Assembly: GCF_902498845.1 (NCBI RefSeq)
Contig: NZ_CABVLM010000003.1
Location: 1-64,000, forward strand
DNA: 64,000 nucleotides
Source: Pseudoalteromonas rhizosphaerae
GTDB lineage: Bacteria > Pseudomonadota > Gammaproteobacteria > Enterobacterales > Alteromonadaceae
Direction of reading: 5' to 3'
A program made the position numbers and the translations under genes. Positions 1 to 9,245 of this stretch are shown here, in pieces (the first letter of the stretch is position 1; each line of letters opens with the position of its first letter). The notes beneath the pieces are model-generated. The model searched no databases, had not been told where the DNA came from, and saw only the letters and a program-made list of their open reading frames with translations.

Positions 1-60
1 GGTTAGAGCGACGGACTGTTAATCCGCAGGTCCCCCGTTCGAGTCGGGGAGGGGGAGCCA
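1..60 (+). tRNA. tRNA-Asn (GTT), 5' end outside window
   Basis: The window opens inside a tRNA. The anticodon stem-loop near 13-29 has loop CTGTTAA, giving anticodon GTT (Asn). The T arm with a TTCGAGT loop and the 3' terminal CCA (58-60) are present. The acceptor 5' strand and most of the D arm lie before position 1, so only the 3' part is seen. Confidence 0.9.
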
Positions 61-210
61 ACTTAAAGAATCAATTAGACTTTCCTAAACAATTCCACTA
101 CTCTACTACAATCAAAATATTTCTTTTTAATACACATTTAATAAGTGTAAAATAATTTGATTAATCAAGGATCTGATTCCTTCCCTTTGATCTACTAAAA
201 AGAATAAGAC

Positions 211-2154
211 ATGGCTGGTTTCAAAAAACTCATATTTATTCAATTAATATCTTGGCTGTTGTTTGCAAGTATTGGTGGCTATTTTGTTGCGTCAGCGTTT
301 GATAACGCAGTAAGCGATGCGCAGTACAAAACGCAATCAGTGGTGAATAATTATATTAGCAAGCATTCTATTGCTGAAATAGCACCAGATAAACTTCAGC
401 AAGTGCTTGCTGATGGTAATACTTTTTCTTCATTTATTTTGCGTGATCAGCAAGGTAAAGAACTCATAAATATTACATCCCCTACTTCATTACCAGCCAT
501 TGCACAATTAGTAGATTCTAGCTTTAACTCTATTCGCCCGCAGTTTGCTGTTAATCAAGCGTCTGATATTAAAGTTGAATTTACTATTAACGCTACTAAT
601 CTTGGGTTGATACTCCAACAAGCGTTATTTGTTGTTATTTTAGTGTCAGGTTTAATGGCAATTATCCCCATTGTGTTTATGAAAACCATGTTTAGTAAGT
701 TAAATAGAAATATAAGCATGACAGTGGCTGAAGTAATTGATGTTTATATCAATCAAAATCAAGTCAACAACGGTCTTGAAACAGCAATTAATAGCAGCAA
801 AATAAAACAACTGGGCGTTGACCTAGTGCCTAGCTTTAATCGCCTGTCGCACTTTTTACAAAGTAAGCATGATGATATTCAAAATGCCGCACATTCTATC
901 AAGCAAGAAGCTTATAAAGATGTAGTCACTGAACTTGGCAACCGTAATATGTTTGTTGAATATTATGAGAAGTACATTGAAAGCAGTGAAAAAAGCACCT
1001 TTGGCTCTTTGGCAATGGTTCGTTGTAGTGAATTACAAGCAATCAACCAGACTCGTGGTTACCAAAAAGGTGACGAGTATGTCAAAGCTGTGGCTGATAT
1101 TATTAAACATATCAGCGGCACATATACAGGCAGTAAAGTTTTTCGTTTGAATAGCTCAGATTTCGCGATTGTGCTGCCTAACACTCCTCTAAAGGAATCT
1201 GAACGTTTTGGTGATAACTTACAATCTCGATTTACTCAATATCAGCAAAACCAAGAATTAAGCTCAGTAGCAAATACTGGGATCGTCGCTTATGAAAAAG
1301 GCAAACCCTTAGGTGAGCTACTTTCGATAGTAGACAATGCTATGAGCATGGCCCAATCAAAACAAGCTAACGCCTGGCATATACAACGCGAAACTGATTT
1401 AGTTAATAATGTAAGTGCAGGATTTGGCAATCAAAACTGGCGTAAAGTGATTAATGAAGTCATTGAAGCTGAGCGTGTACATTTGGTAATGCAAAACATT
1501 ATGCCAATTGGTAAAAGCATGAAGGCCTACGCTGAAATTCAAGTACGCTTTAAAACAACAGAAAACCAAGTATTGCCAACCGCTTCATTTTTAGCCATGG
1601 CTGAAAAGCTTGATATGGCGATGGAAATTGATCAGTTAATCATTAATTCATCACTGGAAAAAATTAAGAGCCGTAATTTCTCTGAAAAATTCTTTGGTTT
1701 GAATGTTACCGCATCAAGCGCACACAATGATCAGTTCGTAATTTGGCTAGAGCGACGTTTATTAAAAGACACAAATATTGCCTCAAAACTGGTATTCGAA
1801 GTGAGTGAATTTGGCTTACAGCAAAATATTAAAGCCAGTAAACGCTTTATAGATATGATCCACCGTGTTGGTGCTCGGATCACGGTAGAACGATTTGGTG
1901 TTGGTTTAACCTCGTTTAAGTTTTTCCGCGATTTAAAACCTGACTTTATCAAAATGGATGCAAGCTATACTCGCGGCCTTGAAGAAGATAAAAATAACCA
2001 ATACTTTATGCGTTTAATGGTCGACCTCGCGCATCGAATTGGTGTTAGTGTTTTTGCTGAGGGTGTTGAAAGCCAAGAAGAAAAACACATTATTGAAACT
2101 TTATGTCTTGATGGTGTGCAAGGTTATTACATCGAAAAGCCAAAAGATATTTAA
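211..2154 (+). CDS. Membrane-anchored degenerate GGDEF/EAL protein (CsrD/LapD-like)
   Basis: This 647-residue protein has one membrane segment at about residues 7-29 and a second at about 132-157, enclosing a periplasmic domain. A GGDEF-like domain (about 235-375) and an EAL-like domain (about 395-640) follow. The GGDEF motif is replaced by NSSDF, so cyclase activity is unlikely. In the EAL domain the motif reads EIQ and the metal-binding DDFG reads ERFG, although FEVSE, IKMD and AEGVE remain, so phosphodiesterase activity is also doubtful. Length and architecture match both CsrD (which controls decay of Csr regulatory RNAs) and LapD (a c-di-GMP receptor controlling adhesin release). Weak matches around NAWHIQ and NWRKVI lean to CsrD. 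No lapG-like protease gene is adjacent. The gene stands alone and ends in a clear terminator. Its exact role is inference. Confidence 0.8.
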   Translation: MAGFKKLIFIQLISWLLFASIGGYFVASAFDNAVSDAQYKTQSVVNNYISKHSIAEIAPDKLQQVLADGNTFSSFILRDQQGKELINITSPTSLPAIAQLVDSSFNSIRPQFAVNQASDIKVEFTINATNLGLILQQALFVVILVSGLMAIIPIVFMKTMFSKLNRNISMTVAEVIDVYINQNQVNNGLETAINSSKIKQLGVDLVPSFNRLSHFLQSKHDDIQNAAHSIKQEAYKDVVTELGNRNMFVEYYEKYIESSEKSTFGSLAMVRCSELQAINQTRGYQKGDEYVKAVADIIKHISGTYTGSKVFRLNSSDFAIVLPNTPLKESERFGDNLQSRFTQYQQNQELSSVANTGIVAYEKGKPLGELLSIVDNAMSMAQSKQANAWHIQRETDLVNNVSAGFGNQNWRKVINEVIEAERVHLVMQNIMPIGKSMKAYAEIQVRFKTTENQVLPTASFLAMAEKLDMAMEIDQLIINSSLEKIKSRNFSEKFFGLNVTASSAHNDQFVIWLERRLLKDTNIASKLVFEVSEFGLQQNIKASKRFIDMIHRVGARITVERFGVGLTSFKFFRDLKPDFIKMDASYTRGLEEDKNNQYFMRLMVDLAHRIGVSVFAEGVESQEEKHIIETLCLDGVQGYYIEKPKDI

Positions 2155-2161
2155 TCAATCT

Positions 2162-2185
2162 AAAAGGTGCTTTGAGCACCTTTTT
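2162..2185 (+). terminator. Rho-independent terminator of the GGDEF/EAL gene
   Basis: The hairpin GGTGC-TTTGA-GCACC is preceded by AAAA and followed by TTTTT, 7 bases after the stop codon. It separates this gene from the rsx operon. Confidence 0.85.
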
Positions 2186-2403
2186 AGTTTTCTAGTAGTT
2201 TATTTCCCCCTCCCCTGATCTGCTTTATCATTCCAAATGTCAGTAACTAGGTTAATGAACAGTTAATCTTTATTTATCATGCTATAAATTTCTAAATGCA
2301 ATTCACTATCATTATTAAATGAGCCGTTTATTTACCTTCTACGTGTTGTTAAACAGCCAATAAAAAAGGATAATGTCGGCGTTTATTATAGCTTGAGGCG
2401 AAC

Positions 2404-2985
2404 ATGACAGAATATGTATTGCTGTTGATCGGCACAGTACTGGTTAATAACTTTGTGTTAGTACAATTTTTAGGTCTATGCCCGTTTATGGGTGTATCTG
2501 GCAAACTGGATACAGCTATAGGCATGTCACTTGCGACCACTTTTGTGTTAACACTTGCCTCTGTAACAAGCTATCTAGTTAATCAATATATTTTGATCCC
2601 ACTTGATATCACGTATTTACGTACTCTAAGCTTTATTTTAGTGATTGCGGTGGTGGTTCAGTTTACCGAAATGGTAGTCAGAAAAACCAGCCCAACGCTG
2701 TATCGCTTACTCGGTATATTTTTACCTTTGATCACCACAAACTGTGCGGTCTTAGGTGTTGCGTTACTAAATGTCAAAGAGGATCATACGTTTTTACAAT
2801 CTGCAGTATATGGCTTTGGCGCTGCTGTTGGTTTTTCTATGGTACTGGTTTTATTTGCAGCTCTTCGTGAACGCTTAACCGCTGCTGACGTACCTACCCC
2901 CTTTAAAGGCGCATCGATTGCGATGATCACCGCAGGCTTAATGTCGATGGCCTTTATGGGCTTTACAGGATTAGTGAAGTTTTAA
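2404..2985 (+). CDS. rsxA: Electron transport complex subunit RsxA
   Basis: RsxA is an integral inner-membrane subunit of the Rsx (Rnf-type) complex, which moves electrons between reduced cofactors and a membrane or soluble acceptor; in E. coli it keeps SoxR reduced. The 193-residue protein has about six hydrophobic helices and matches the family along its whole length, including the [16 protein letters not shown] stretch and the [10 protein letters not shown] segment typical of RsxA/NqrE. The ATG is preceded by GAGG at 2395-2398. It is the first gene of rsxABCDGE, and the stop is one base from the rsxB start. RsxA is paralogous to RsxE and to NqrD/NqrE; gene order settles the assignment. Confidence 0.96.
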   Translation: MTEYVLLLIGTVLVNNFVLVQFLGLCPFMGVSGKLDTAIGMSLATTFVLTLASVTSYLVNQYILIPLDITYLRTLSFILVIAVVVQFTEMVVRKTSPTLYRLLGIFLPLITTNCAVLGVALLNVKEDHTFLQSAVYGFGAAVGFSMVLVLFAALRERLTAADVPTPFKGASIAMITAGLMSMAFMGFTGLVKF

Positions 2986-2986
2986 C

Positions 2987-3541
2987 ATGACCTTGTTTTA
3001 TGCCTTGATTGCGCTGGGAACCCTAGCACTCATTTTTGGTTTGATCTTAGGATTTGCTGCTGTGCGCTATCGAGTGCAAAGTAATCCGATTGTTGAACAG
3101 ATCGATACTATATTACCGCAAACACAGTGCGGCCAGTGTGGCTATCCGGGTTGTCGCCCTTATGCAGAAGCCATCGCCAATGGCGATGAAATTAATAAAT
3201 GCCCACCAGGTGGCGATGCGACAGTAAAAAAATTAGCTGACTTAATGGGTGTTGAAGCTAAACCCCTTGCCGGTGGCGAACAAGCTGAACCGATAAAAAC
3301 CGTTGCCTATATACGTGAAGATGAATGTATTGGTTGTACCAAATGTATTCAAGCTTGTCCTGTCGATGCCATTGTTGGTGCCACGCGCCAAATGCATACT
3401 GTTTTAATTGATGAATGTACGGGTTGTGACTTATGTGTTGAACCTTGTCCTGTTGACTGTATTGATATGCTGCCTGTAGAAACCACTAAGCAAACGTGGA
3501 AATGGCAACTAGATGCAATCCCAGTAACACAGATTGATTAA
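2987..3541 (+). CDS. rsxB: Electron transport complex subunit RsxB (iron-sulfur)
   Basis: RsxB is the ferredoxin-like subunit of the Rsx complex. It has an N-terminal membrane anchor (about residues 3-26), then a four-cysteine cluster motif (CGQCGYPGC followed by a later CPP) typical of the RnfB N-terminal Fe-S domain. Two ferredoxin-type 4Fe-4S motifs follow ([12 protein letters not shown] and [12 protein letters not shown]). At 184 residues it is close to the usual length. It begins one base after the rsxA stop, so translation is probably coupled. All cluster ligands are present. Confidence 0.97.
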   Translation: MTLFYALIALGTLALIFGLILGFAAVRYRVQSNPIVEQIDTILPQTQCGQCGYPGCRPYAEAIANGDEINKCPPGGDATVKKLADLMGVEAKPLAGGEQAEPIKTVAYIREDECIGCTKCIQACPVDAIVGATRQMHTVLIDECTGCDLCVEPCPVDCIDMLPVETTKQTWKWQLDAIPVTQID

Positions 3542-3550
3542 GGGCTCCCT

Positions 3551-6091
3551 ATGGAAAAGCTAATCGCACAGATAAAACAAGGTAAAGTGTGGCCGTTTCC
3601 AGGTGGCATTCATCCACCGGGACAAAAAACAATTTCCAACAGTCAAGCAATCGCCCGTTTACCTTTGCCCGACAAACTCGTTGTGCCATTAAAACAACAT
3701 ATTGGTGCTAACGGTCAACTGATCGTCGAAAAAGGCCAACAGGTACTTAAAGGGCAAGCACTTACAAAGCCTGTTGCAAATTGGTCGGTGCCAATACACG
3801 CCCCCACTTCTGGTACTATTACTGATATTTGCCAAATGCCGTCTGCGCATCCATCGGCATTGCCTGAATTGTGTGTAATTATTGAGCCCGATGGCCAAGA
3901 TAGCTGGTGTGCGTTAGCACCGGTGACAACACCAAGCCAGCTTTCTCACGAGCAACTTATCGATATTATTCATGACCGCGGTATTGCCGGTATGGGCGGT
4001 GCAGGATTCCCAACTTACATTAAAGCAGATAGTCGCAAAGCAATTGAGTATTTTATTGTTAATGCAGTGGAATGTGAGCCCTATATTACTGCTGATGATG
4101 TACTAATGCGTGAGCATGCTGCAGGCATTATTGCTGGCATAGAGATCATGCAGCAATTGCTTACACCAACACTCACTATCGTTGGCATTGAAGATAACAA
4201 ACCAGAGGCCATCGCAGCCATGCAGGCAGCGGCTGAGTATAATGACAAAATAATCATTCAAACAGTTCCTACTGTTTATCCTTCTGGTGGTGAAAAGCAA
4301 TTAATTAAGCTACTGACCAATAAAGAAGTCCCTAGTGGGGGAATTCCAGCAGATATCGGTGTGTTAGTACAAAACGTCGGCACTTTATTTGCTGTTCATC
4401 AAGCTGTCTATGAAGGTAAGCCACTAATTGAACGTGTTATTACGGTAACAGGTAATACAATTCATAATCCGGGTAATGTATGGGCTTTATTAGGCACTGA
4501 AATAAAACATCTACTTGATTGCCAAGGCTTTTCACCAGTGCCACAGCAACGCGTTGTAATGGGCGGCCCTATGATGGGCTTTACTTTGCCAACGGTGCGT
4601 ATCGGCGTGGTAAAAACCACTAACTGTATTTTAGCCCCAGATCATGATGAGCTGGCAGAGCCCGGCCCTGAAAAAGCCTGTATTCGTTGTAGTGCTTGTG
4701 CTGATGCCTGCCCTGCTTCACTGTTGCCTCAGCAATTACAATGGTTTGCTAAATCAAAAGAATACGACAAACTGAAAGAGCATAACCTGTTTGATTGTAT
4801 TGAATGCGGTGCTTGCGCGTATGTGTGCCCAAGTGAAATTCCGCTGGTGCAGTATTACCGTGTGGCTAAAGTTGAAATAAAAGAACAGCAAGCTGAGCAA
4901 GTTAAAGCTGAACGTGCGAAAGAGCGCTTTGAACTTCGAAAACAACGCCTAGAGCGGGAGCAAGAAGCACGACAAAATCGCCATAAACGCAAACCAGCTG
5001 CTGAAAAATCGGCTGATGAAAAACAAAAAATTGCCGATGCTCTAGCACGCGTTAAAAACAAACCAGCAAAAGATGACGACAAATCAGCTGTGGCCGCTGC
5101 AATTGCTCGCGCCAAAGCTAAAAAACAAAATCAAGAAGCAACGCTTGAACCAGATAACAGTGACGTAGCATTAGAGCGCGCAGCGCGCAAAGAGCAAGCT
5201 CGCAAATACAAAGAGCAAAAAGCCGCAAGCAATACAGCCGCTGATCCGGATGATAAAAAGTCAGCCGTGGCCGCTGCAATTGCCCGCGCTAAAGCGAAAA
5301 AAGCGGCGGCATCAGAAGATGAAAGCGATAACACGACGGCTGCACCTACTGATGATAAAAAAGCCGCTGTCGCTGCTGCTATTGCTCGTGCAAAAGCGAA
5401 AAAGGCAGCACAAGCAGCAAGCGTAGAAAAAGACAACTCTGAAAGTGAAGTCGCTACAGCCTCACCTGCCGATGATAAAAAAGCAGCTGTCGCTGCTGCT
5501 ATTGCTCGTGCTAAAGCAAAAAAGGCAGCACAGGCTGAACCAGCAACAAGCGTAGAAAACGACAACTCTGAAAGTGAAGTCACTACAGCCTCACCTGCCG
5601 ATAATAAAAAAGCCGCTGTCGCTGCTGCTATTGCTCGTGCAAAAGCGAAAAAGGCAGCACAAGCAGCAAGCGTAGAAAACGACAATTCTGAAAGTGAAGT
5701 CGCTACAGCCTCACCTGCCGATGATAAAAAAGCCGCTGTCGCTGCCGCCATTGCCCGCGCTAAAGCGAAAAAGGCTGCACAAGCGGCTAGCGTAGAAAAC
5801 GACAACTCTGAAAGTGAAATCACTACAGCCTTACCTGCCGATGATAAAAAAGCCGCTGTCGCTGCCGCCATTGCCCGCGCTAAAGCGAAAAAGGCTGCAA
5901 AAGCTGAACAAGCAGCAAGCGTAGAAAACGACGATGCTGAAAATGAAACTTCGGCTACAGCGATAAACGAAGCTGAAATCGCTGAAGATAAACCAGAACA
6001 GACCGCACAAGATAAGAAAAAGGCCGCTGTTGCCGCAGCGATTGCCCGTGCAAAGGCTAAAAAATTACAACAAGAAGGAAGTGATAAGTAA
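3551..6091 (+). CDS. rsxC: Electron transport complex subunit RsxC, with long Ala/Lys-rich repeat tail
   Basis: RsxC is the peripheral NADH/FMN-type subunit of the Rsx complex. The conserved core (about residues 1-445) contains the glycine-rich GMGGAGFPTY segment and two 4Fe-4S motifs (CIRCSACADACP and CIECGACAYVCP). After about residue 445 comes a charged helical region with eight units built on AVAAAIARAKAKK, joined by acidic Ser/Asp/Glu linkers. The better-conserved units repeat every 39-45 residues. The total of 846 residues exceeds the roughly 740 of E. coli RsxC, which has a similar but shorter tail, so the extra length is repeat expansion. The start has AGG shortly upstream. The stop shares one base with the rsxD start. 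Confidence 0.96.
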   Translation: MEKLIAQIKQGKVWPFPGGIHPPGQKTISNSQAIARLPLPDKLVVPLKQHIGANGQLIVEKGQQVLKGQALTKPVANWSVPIHAPTSGTITDICQMPSAHPSALPELCVIIEPDGQDSWCALAPVTTPSQLSHEQLIDIIHDRGIAGMGGAGFPTYIKADSRKAIEYFIVNAVECEPYITADDVLMREHAAGIIAGIEIMQQLLTPTLTIVGIEDNKPEAIAAMQAAAEYNDKIIIQTVPTVYPSGGEKQLIKLLTNKEVPSGGIPADIGVLVQNVGTLFAVHQAVYEGKPLIERVITVTGNTIHNPGNVWALLGTEIKHLLDCQGFSPVPQQRVVMGGPMMGFTLPTVRIGVVKTTNCILAPDHDELAEPGPEKACIRCSACADACPASLLPQQLQWFAKSKEYDKLKEHNLFDCIECGACAYVCPSEIPLVQYYRVAKVEIKEQQAEQVKAERAKERFELRKQRLEREQEARQNRHKRKPAAEKSADEKQKIADALARVKNKPAKDDDKSAVAAAIARAKAKKQNQEATLEPDNSDVALERAARKEQARKYKEQKAASNTAADPDDKKSAVAAAIARAKAKKAAASEDESDNTTAAPTDDKKAAVAAAIARAKAKKAAQAASVEKDNSESEVATASPADDKKAAVAAAIARAKAKKAAQAEPATSVENDNSESEVTTASPADNKKAAVAAAIARAKAKKAAQAASVENDNSESEVATASPADDKKAAVAAAIARAKAKKAAQAASVENDNSESEITTALPADDKKAAVAAAIARAKAKKAAKAEQAASVENDDAENETSATAINEAEIAEDKPEQTAQDKKKAAVAAAIARAKAKKLQQEGSDK

Positions 6092-7149
6092 TGAAGCTAA
6101 CTATGGCCAGTTCGCCGCATAGCCACAGTCATAAATCACTTAGCAGGTTGATGCAAACAGTGATCTTAGCCTGTATTCCTGGACTTATCGCACAACTGTA
6201 TTTTTTTGGTACGGGTGTATTGATCCAGCTAATTTTAGCGTTAGTCACGGTTAGTATCAGTGAAGCCATTATTATGCTTATTCGCAAGCGCCCTGTATGG
6301 CCTGCGCTTGGAGATGGCAGTGCATGGCTTACTGCGGTCTTATTAGCATTAAGTATTCCGCCACTCGCCCCATGGTGGGTTATTGTGATCGGTAGCTTTT
6401 TTGCCATCGTCATTGTTAAACAGCTCTATGGTGGCCTTGGTTTCAATTTATTTAACCCTGCCATGGCTGCATACGTGTTATTGCTTATTTCGTTCCCTGT
6501 GCAAATGACCACTTGGATGCCAGTTAGTGACTTACTGGCAAACCCAATTAGTCTTACTCAACAGCTTAGCGTTATTTTTAATGGCTTTACCAGTGCAGGT
6601 TTTAGTGTTGATCAACTTAGAGTTGGGGTTGATGGCGTAACAATGGCCACACCTTTGGATACCATCAAGACTGATATCGCTCATGGTTTAACCGTATCTG
6701 AAAGCATGCAAGCCGCTATTTTTAATAGTTGGTTAGGACAAGGTTGGGGCTGGGTAAATCTTGGCTTTTTAATCGGTGGCTTATACCTTATTAAAGCCAA
6801 AGTTATAAATTGGCATATCCCAGTTGGTGTAATTGCATCAATTGCTGTGTGCAGCGCAATTGGTTATATCGCAGCACCTGGTACTGAGCCTGGTATGGTA
6901 TTTCATTTATTTAGTGGCGCAACCATGTTAGGGGCCTTTTTCATAGCCACGGATCCGGTTTCGGCAGCTACCACTAATCGCGGCCGGTTAATTTACGGCG
7001 CATTGATTGGTTTATTAGTTTATTTGATCCGTACTTTTGGCGGTTACCCAGATGCCATGGCGTTTGCTGTGTTACTACTCAATATGGCCGTGCCACTGAT
7101 AGACTATTACACTCAACCACGTACTTATGGCCATGGGGTGAATAAATGA
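6091..7149 (+). CDS. rsxD: Electron transport complex subunit RsxD (FMN-carrying membrane protein)
   Basis: RsxD is a multi-spanning inner-membrane subunit with covalently bound FMN, paralogous to NqrB. The 352 residues include the SGATMLGAFF segment, whose threonine is the family's flavinylation site, followed by TDPVSAAT. About nine or ten hydrophobic helices are visible. The start ATG overlaps the rsxC stop by one base, and the stop overlaps the rsxG start as ATGA, so this part of the operon is tightly coupled. Confidence 0.96.
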   Translation: MKLTMASSPHSHSHKSLSRLMQTVILACIPGLIAQLYFFGTGVLIQLILALVTVSISEAIIMLIRKRPVWPALGDGSAWLTAVLLALSIPPLAPWWVIVIGSFFAIVIVKQLYGGLGFNLFNPAMAAYVLLLISFPVQMTTWMPVSDLLANPISLTQQLSVIFNGFTSAGFSVDQLRVGVDGVTMATPLDTIKTDIAHGLTVSESMQAAIFNSWLGQGWGWVNLGFLIGGLYLIKAKVINWHIPVGVIASIAVCSAIGYIAAPGTEPGMVFHLFSGATMLGAFFIATDPVSAATTNRGRLIYGALIGLLVYLIRTFGGYPDAMAFAVLLLNMAVPLIDYYTQPRTYGHGVNK

Positions 7150-7781
7150 TTATTTCATCAATGACAAAAAATGGCGCTATTTTAGCCCTGTTTGCCCTGC
7201 TCACTACCGGCGCTGTTGGTATTATCCATAACCTCACGGCTGACAGTATTGCAGAGCAAGAGCGCAAACAACTTTCATTACAGCTGCAAGATGTACTCGC
7301 CCCTAATTTTTACGATAATACTCTTTATCAAGATTGTGCCATCATTGATGATCCACTACTTGGTAATAAACCACAAACCGTTTATCGTGCTCGCAAGGGT
7401 GGCCAACCTGTTGCTTTAGTAATGCGCCACGTGACGCCAAAAGGTTATAGCGGCGATATAAGTTTATTAACTGCCGTATTTGCAAACGGGGACGTTGCCG
7501 GAGTACGTGTTACTAAACACGAAGAAACGCCTGGTCTTGGTGATAAAGTAGAAATGAAAAAATCTCTTTGGATCACTTCATTTAAAGATAAAACTGTACT
7601 TGATGACGACGATACTCGCTGGGCAGTAAAAAAAGATGGCGGAGACTTTGATCAATTCACTGGCGCTACCATTACACCACGTGCCGTGGTTGGCTCAGTA
7701 AAACACGCTGTGTTATTCTCAAAAAACAATTTCGATGCGGTATTTAGTGCTGATAACGCATGCCAAGTAGGTGAGCCATGA
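7146..7781 (+). CDS. rsxG: Electron transport complex subunit RsxG
   Basis: RsxG carries covalent FMN on the periplasmic side of the Rsx complex and is related to NqrC. One N-terminal membrane helix (about residues 8-28) is followed by the periplasmic domain. The segments [10 protein letters not shown] and [18 protein letters not shown] match the family, with the FMN-binding threonine in TGAT. The first ATG overlaps the rsxD stop (ATGA) and was kept for that reason. A second ATG five codons later would also retain the whole domain. Length is 211 residues, against about 206 in E. coli. Confidence 0.95.
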   Translation: MIISSMTKNGAILALFALLTTGAVGIIHNLTADSIAEQERKQLSLQLQDVLAPNFYDNTLYQDCAIIDDPLLGNKPQTVYRARKGGQPVALVMRHVTPKGYSGDISLLTAVFANGDVAGVRVTKHEETPGLGDKVEMKKSLWITSFKDKTVLDDDDTRWAVKKDGGDFDQFTGATITPRAVVGSVKHAVLFSKNNFDAVFSADNACQVGEP

Positions 7782-8476
7782 GCCAATTAAAAGAACTATT
7801 TAACGAAGGAATGTGGAAAAACAACCCTGCCCTCGTGCAATTACTCGGTTTGTGCCCACTACTGGCCGTAACATCAACGATAACCAATGCGATGGGCCTC
7901 GGTTTAGCCACTCTGCTGGTATTAGTTGGCTCGAACGTCACAATTTCTGCGGTGCGTAATTTTGTGCCAAAAGATATCCGTATTCCTGTATTTGTGATGT
8001 TTATCGCAGGCTTTGTAACCATAGTGCAGCTATTAATGAATGCCTATACGTTTGGCTTATATCAATCGCTGGGAATATTTATTCCACTGATAGTTACTAA
8101 CTGCGCTATTATCGGCCGCGCTGAAGCGTATGCCTCTAAGAACCCGATTCATTTATCAGCGTTTGACGGTTTAATGATGGGCTCTGGCTTTATGGTAGTA
8201 CTGGTTGTGCTTGGCGCAATGCGTGAGCTTATTGGCCAAGGTACCTTATTTGATGGCGCCGATTTACTACTGGGCCCATGGGCATCGGTTTTACGCATTG
8301 AAGTATTTAGTTTTGATAATCAATTTTTGCTCGCTATTTTACCACCCGGTGCATTTTTAGGTTTGGGCTTACTGATTGCTGCTAAAAATGTCATTGATGC
8401 GCAAATAAAAGCAAAACAAGTAGCACCACCAGTGGCCGAAAAAGGCCCACGAGCAAGGGTCACCAGTTTAACTTAA
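7778..8476 (+). CDS. rsxE: Electron transport complex subunit RsxE
   Basis: RsxE is an integral membrane subunit, paralogous to RsxA and to NqrD. The 232-residue protein has about six hydrophobic helices. The [17 protein letters not shown] and [17 protein letters not shown] segments are characteristic. It starts in an ATGA overlap with rsxG and is the last gene of rsxABCDGE. nth follows after a short gap, as in E. coli. Confidence 0.96.
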   Translation: MSQLKELFNEGMWKNNPALVQLLGLCPLLAVTSTITNAMGLGLATLLVLVGSNVTISAVRNFVPKDIRIPVFVMFIAGFVTIVQLLMNAYTFGLYQSLGIFIPLIVTNCAIIGRAEAYASKNPIHLSAFDGLMMGSGFMVVLVVLGAMRELIGQGTLFDGADLLLGPWASVLRIEVFSFDNQFLLAILPPGAFLGLGLLIAAKNVIDAQIKAKQVAPPVAEKGPRARVTSLT

Positions 8477-8513
8477 GGGGAAGCGCACAGTATTTACTGT
8501 GCGTTTAAGTTGC

Positions 8514-9146
8514 ATGAATAAAGAAAAACGATACGAAATACTCTCTCGCTTGCGCGAGCAAAACCCACATCCAGAAACCGAGCTTGAATATTCAAGCCCG
8601 TTTGAACTGTTAGTTGCGGTAACGCTATCAGCACAAGCAACTGACGTTGGGGTAAATAAAGCCACCCGTAAGCTATTTCCCGTCGCCAATACGCCGCAAG
8701 CTATTTTAGATTTAGGTCACGATAAACTTCGCGATTACATTAAAACCATCGGTTTGTTTAATTCTAAAGCAGCCAATGTATACAAAATGTGCCAAATTTT
8801 AGTTGATAAGCACAACAGCGAAGTGCCTGAGAATCGTGAAGCCCTAGAAGCCCTACCCGGCGTTGGCCGTAAAACTGCCAATGTGGTACTCAACACCGCC
8901 TTCGGCTGGCCGACAATCGCGGTAGATACCCACATAGACCGCGTATCAAACCGCACTAAATTTGCTATGGGTAAGAACGTTGTTGAAGTAGAAAAAAAGC
9001 TATTAAAAGTTGTACCAGCAGAGTTTAAAGTAGATGTACATCACTGGCTCATTTTACATGGTCGCTATACCTGCGTAGCGCGTAAACCAAAGTGTGGCAG
9101 CTGTATAATTGAAGATTTATGTGAGTTTAAAGAAAAGACTGAGTAA
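8514..9146 (+). CDS. nth: Endonuclease III (DNA glycosylase/AP lyase)
   Basis: Nth removes oxidised pyrimidines and nicks at abasic sites in base excision repair. The protein matches E. coli Nth along its length. The helix-hairpin-helix LPGVGRKTANVV carries catalytic Lys120, Asp138 lies in AVDTH, and four cysteines (187, 194, 197, 203) form the 4Fe-4S cluster. The ATG at 8514 gives 210 residues beginning MNKEKRYEIL like E. coli; the upstream ATG at 8499 adds five unconserved residues. The usual HIFRV is HIDRV here, whereas both 3' fragments downstream keep HIFRV. nth follows rsxE by 37 bases and is probably in the same transcript. Two partial copies of its 3' end lie at 10.8 and 12.0 kb. Confidence 0.96.
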   Translation: MNKEKRYEILSRLREQNPHPETELEYSSPFELLVAVTLSAQATDVGVNKATRKLFPVANTPQAILDLGHDKLRDYIKTIGLFNSKAANVYKMCQILVDKHNSEVPENREALEALPGVGRKTANVVLNTAFGWPTIAVDTHIDRVSNRTKFAMGKNVVEVEKKLLKVVPAEFKVDVHHWLILHGRYTCVARKPKCGSCIIEDLCEFKEKTE

Positions 9147-9164
9147 CTAATTTTTAATTGAAAT

Positions 9165-9210
9165 ATTAAGATAATCATACGATATGTGCCCTACGTATGA
9201 TTATCTTAAT
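9165..9210. terminator. Perfect 17-bp inverted repeat between converging nth and amylase genes
   Basis: The arms 9165-9181 and 9194-9210 are perfect inverse complements of 17 bases around a 12-base loop. The stem is AT-rich (ATTAAGATAATCATACG). It lies 18 bases after the nth stop and 36 bases before the end of the leftward amylase gene. The position suggests a bidirectional terminator, but there is no long T tract, so a structural element brought in with the insert is also possible. Confidence 0.6.
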
Positions 9211-9245
9211 TTGAAAACCTCAAATAAACGCTTAACCTTTAAACA

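Noticed and set aside
2349..2540. Minus-strand frame over the start of rsxA
   Set aside because: Shadow of rsxA; no ribosome-binding site or family similarity.
5131..5871. Long antisense frame over the rsxC repeats
   Set aside because: A biased, Ala/Ser-rich shadow of the Lys/Ala repeats; rsxC is clearly the real gene.
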